Part shown: piece after piece, positions 12,384 to 12,415 of the stretch | Position numbering within the stretch: the first letter of the stretch is position 1 | How the letters are laid out: every line of letters starts with the position of its first letter | Notes under the pieces: model-generated | Database searches by the model: none | The model's input: the letters and a program-made list of their open reading frames with translations, nothing else | Told to the model about the DNA's origin: nothing | DNA from: Paracoccaceae bacterium | Lineage (GTDB): Bacteria; Pseudomonadota; Alphaproteobacteria; Rhodobacterales; Rhodobacteraceae | NCBI GenBank assembly: GCA_021647745.1 | Contig: JAKIUB010000043.1 | Location: 1 to 12,415 of the forward strand | Direction: 5' to 3' | DNA length: 12,415 nucleotides | Translations under genes and position numbers: made by a program

Positions 12384-12415
12384 TTTATCTCTCCTGTGCG
12401 GGTGGCGCTATGGCC

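Noticed and set aside
1..12415. Mobile elements, CRISPR arrays, tRNA or rRNA genes
   Set aside because: No transposase or integrase motifs, no regularly spaced direct repeats, and no tRNA-like cloverleaf with a CCA-end context were seen on either strand by eye.

Overview
The window looks like a chromosomal stretch from an alphaproteobacterium, most likely of the Rhodobacterales/Roseobacter type. The evidence is indirect: moderately GC-rich DNA (by eye), a dihydropyrimidinase with the typical RPVERSGIPASGV tail, a proteobacterial CbbY-type phosphatase, a Calvin-cycle-subtype class II aldolase, and a Rhodobacteraceae-like set of small conserved hypothetical genes. No rRNA, tRNA, CRISPR array, transposase or phage gene was found. 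Thirteen protein genes are supported; the first is cut by the window edge.

Region 1 (1-5790, + strand) is a tightly packed operon for uptake and reductive breakdown of pyrimidines or related cyclic ureides. It holds the C-terminal half of dihydropyrimidinase (hydA), a group II PLP-dependent decarboxylase-like enzyme, and a complete ABC importer of the nitrate/taurine/thiamin-pyrimidine class: ATPase, two different permeases and an NMT1/THI5-like periplasmic binding protein. Adjacent reading frames overlap or lie 8-27 nt apart. The operon ends in a textbook intrinsic terminator built on a perfect 30-bp palindrome. The importer would bring in a pyrimidine-like compound and HydA would open the dihydropyrimidine ring. 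The substrate of the PLP enzyme cannot be read from the sequence.

Region 2 (5791-7286, + strand) is a two-gene module of unknown function: a 100-aa protein with two membrane segments, and a 392-aa protein with two four-cysteine zinc ribbons and one C-terminal membrane anchor. It starts directly behind the terminator, with no obvious room for a promoter of its own.

Region 3 (7287-9245, + strand) opens with a 366-bp non-coding stretch carrying a good sigma-70-like promoter. A lysophospholipid-acyltransferase-family protein and an exported DUF3047-type protein follow.

Region 4 (9253-12383, - strand) is a sugar-phosphate operon read right to left: fba/cbbA, a terminator-like hairpin, rpe/cbbE, gph/cbbZ and cbbY. 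Together these are Calvin-cycle accessory functions: aldolase, pentose-5-phosphate epimerase, removal of phosphoglycolate, and removal of the RuBisCO inhibitor xylulose-1,5-bisphosphate. RuBisCO itself is not in the window. The operon converges on region 3 with only 7 nt between stop codons.

Most of this is recognisable metabolism. The items most worth a second look are the orphan zinc-ribbon/membrane pair behind the terminator, the PLP decarboxylase inside the pyrimidine operon, and the hairpin splitting fba from rpe-cbbZ-cbbY.
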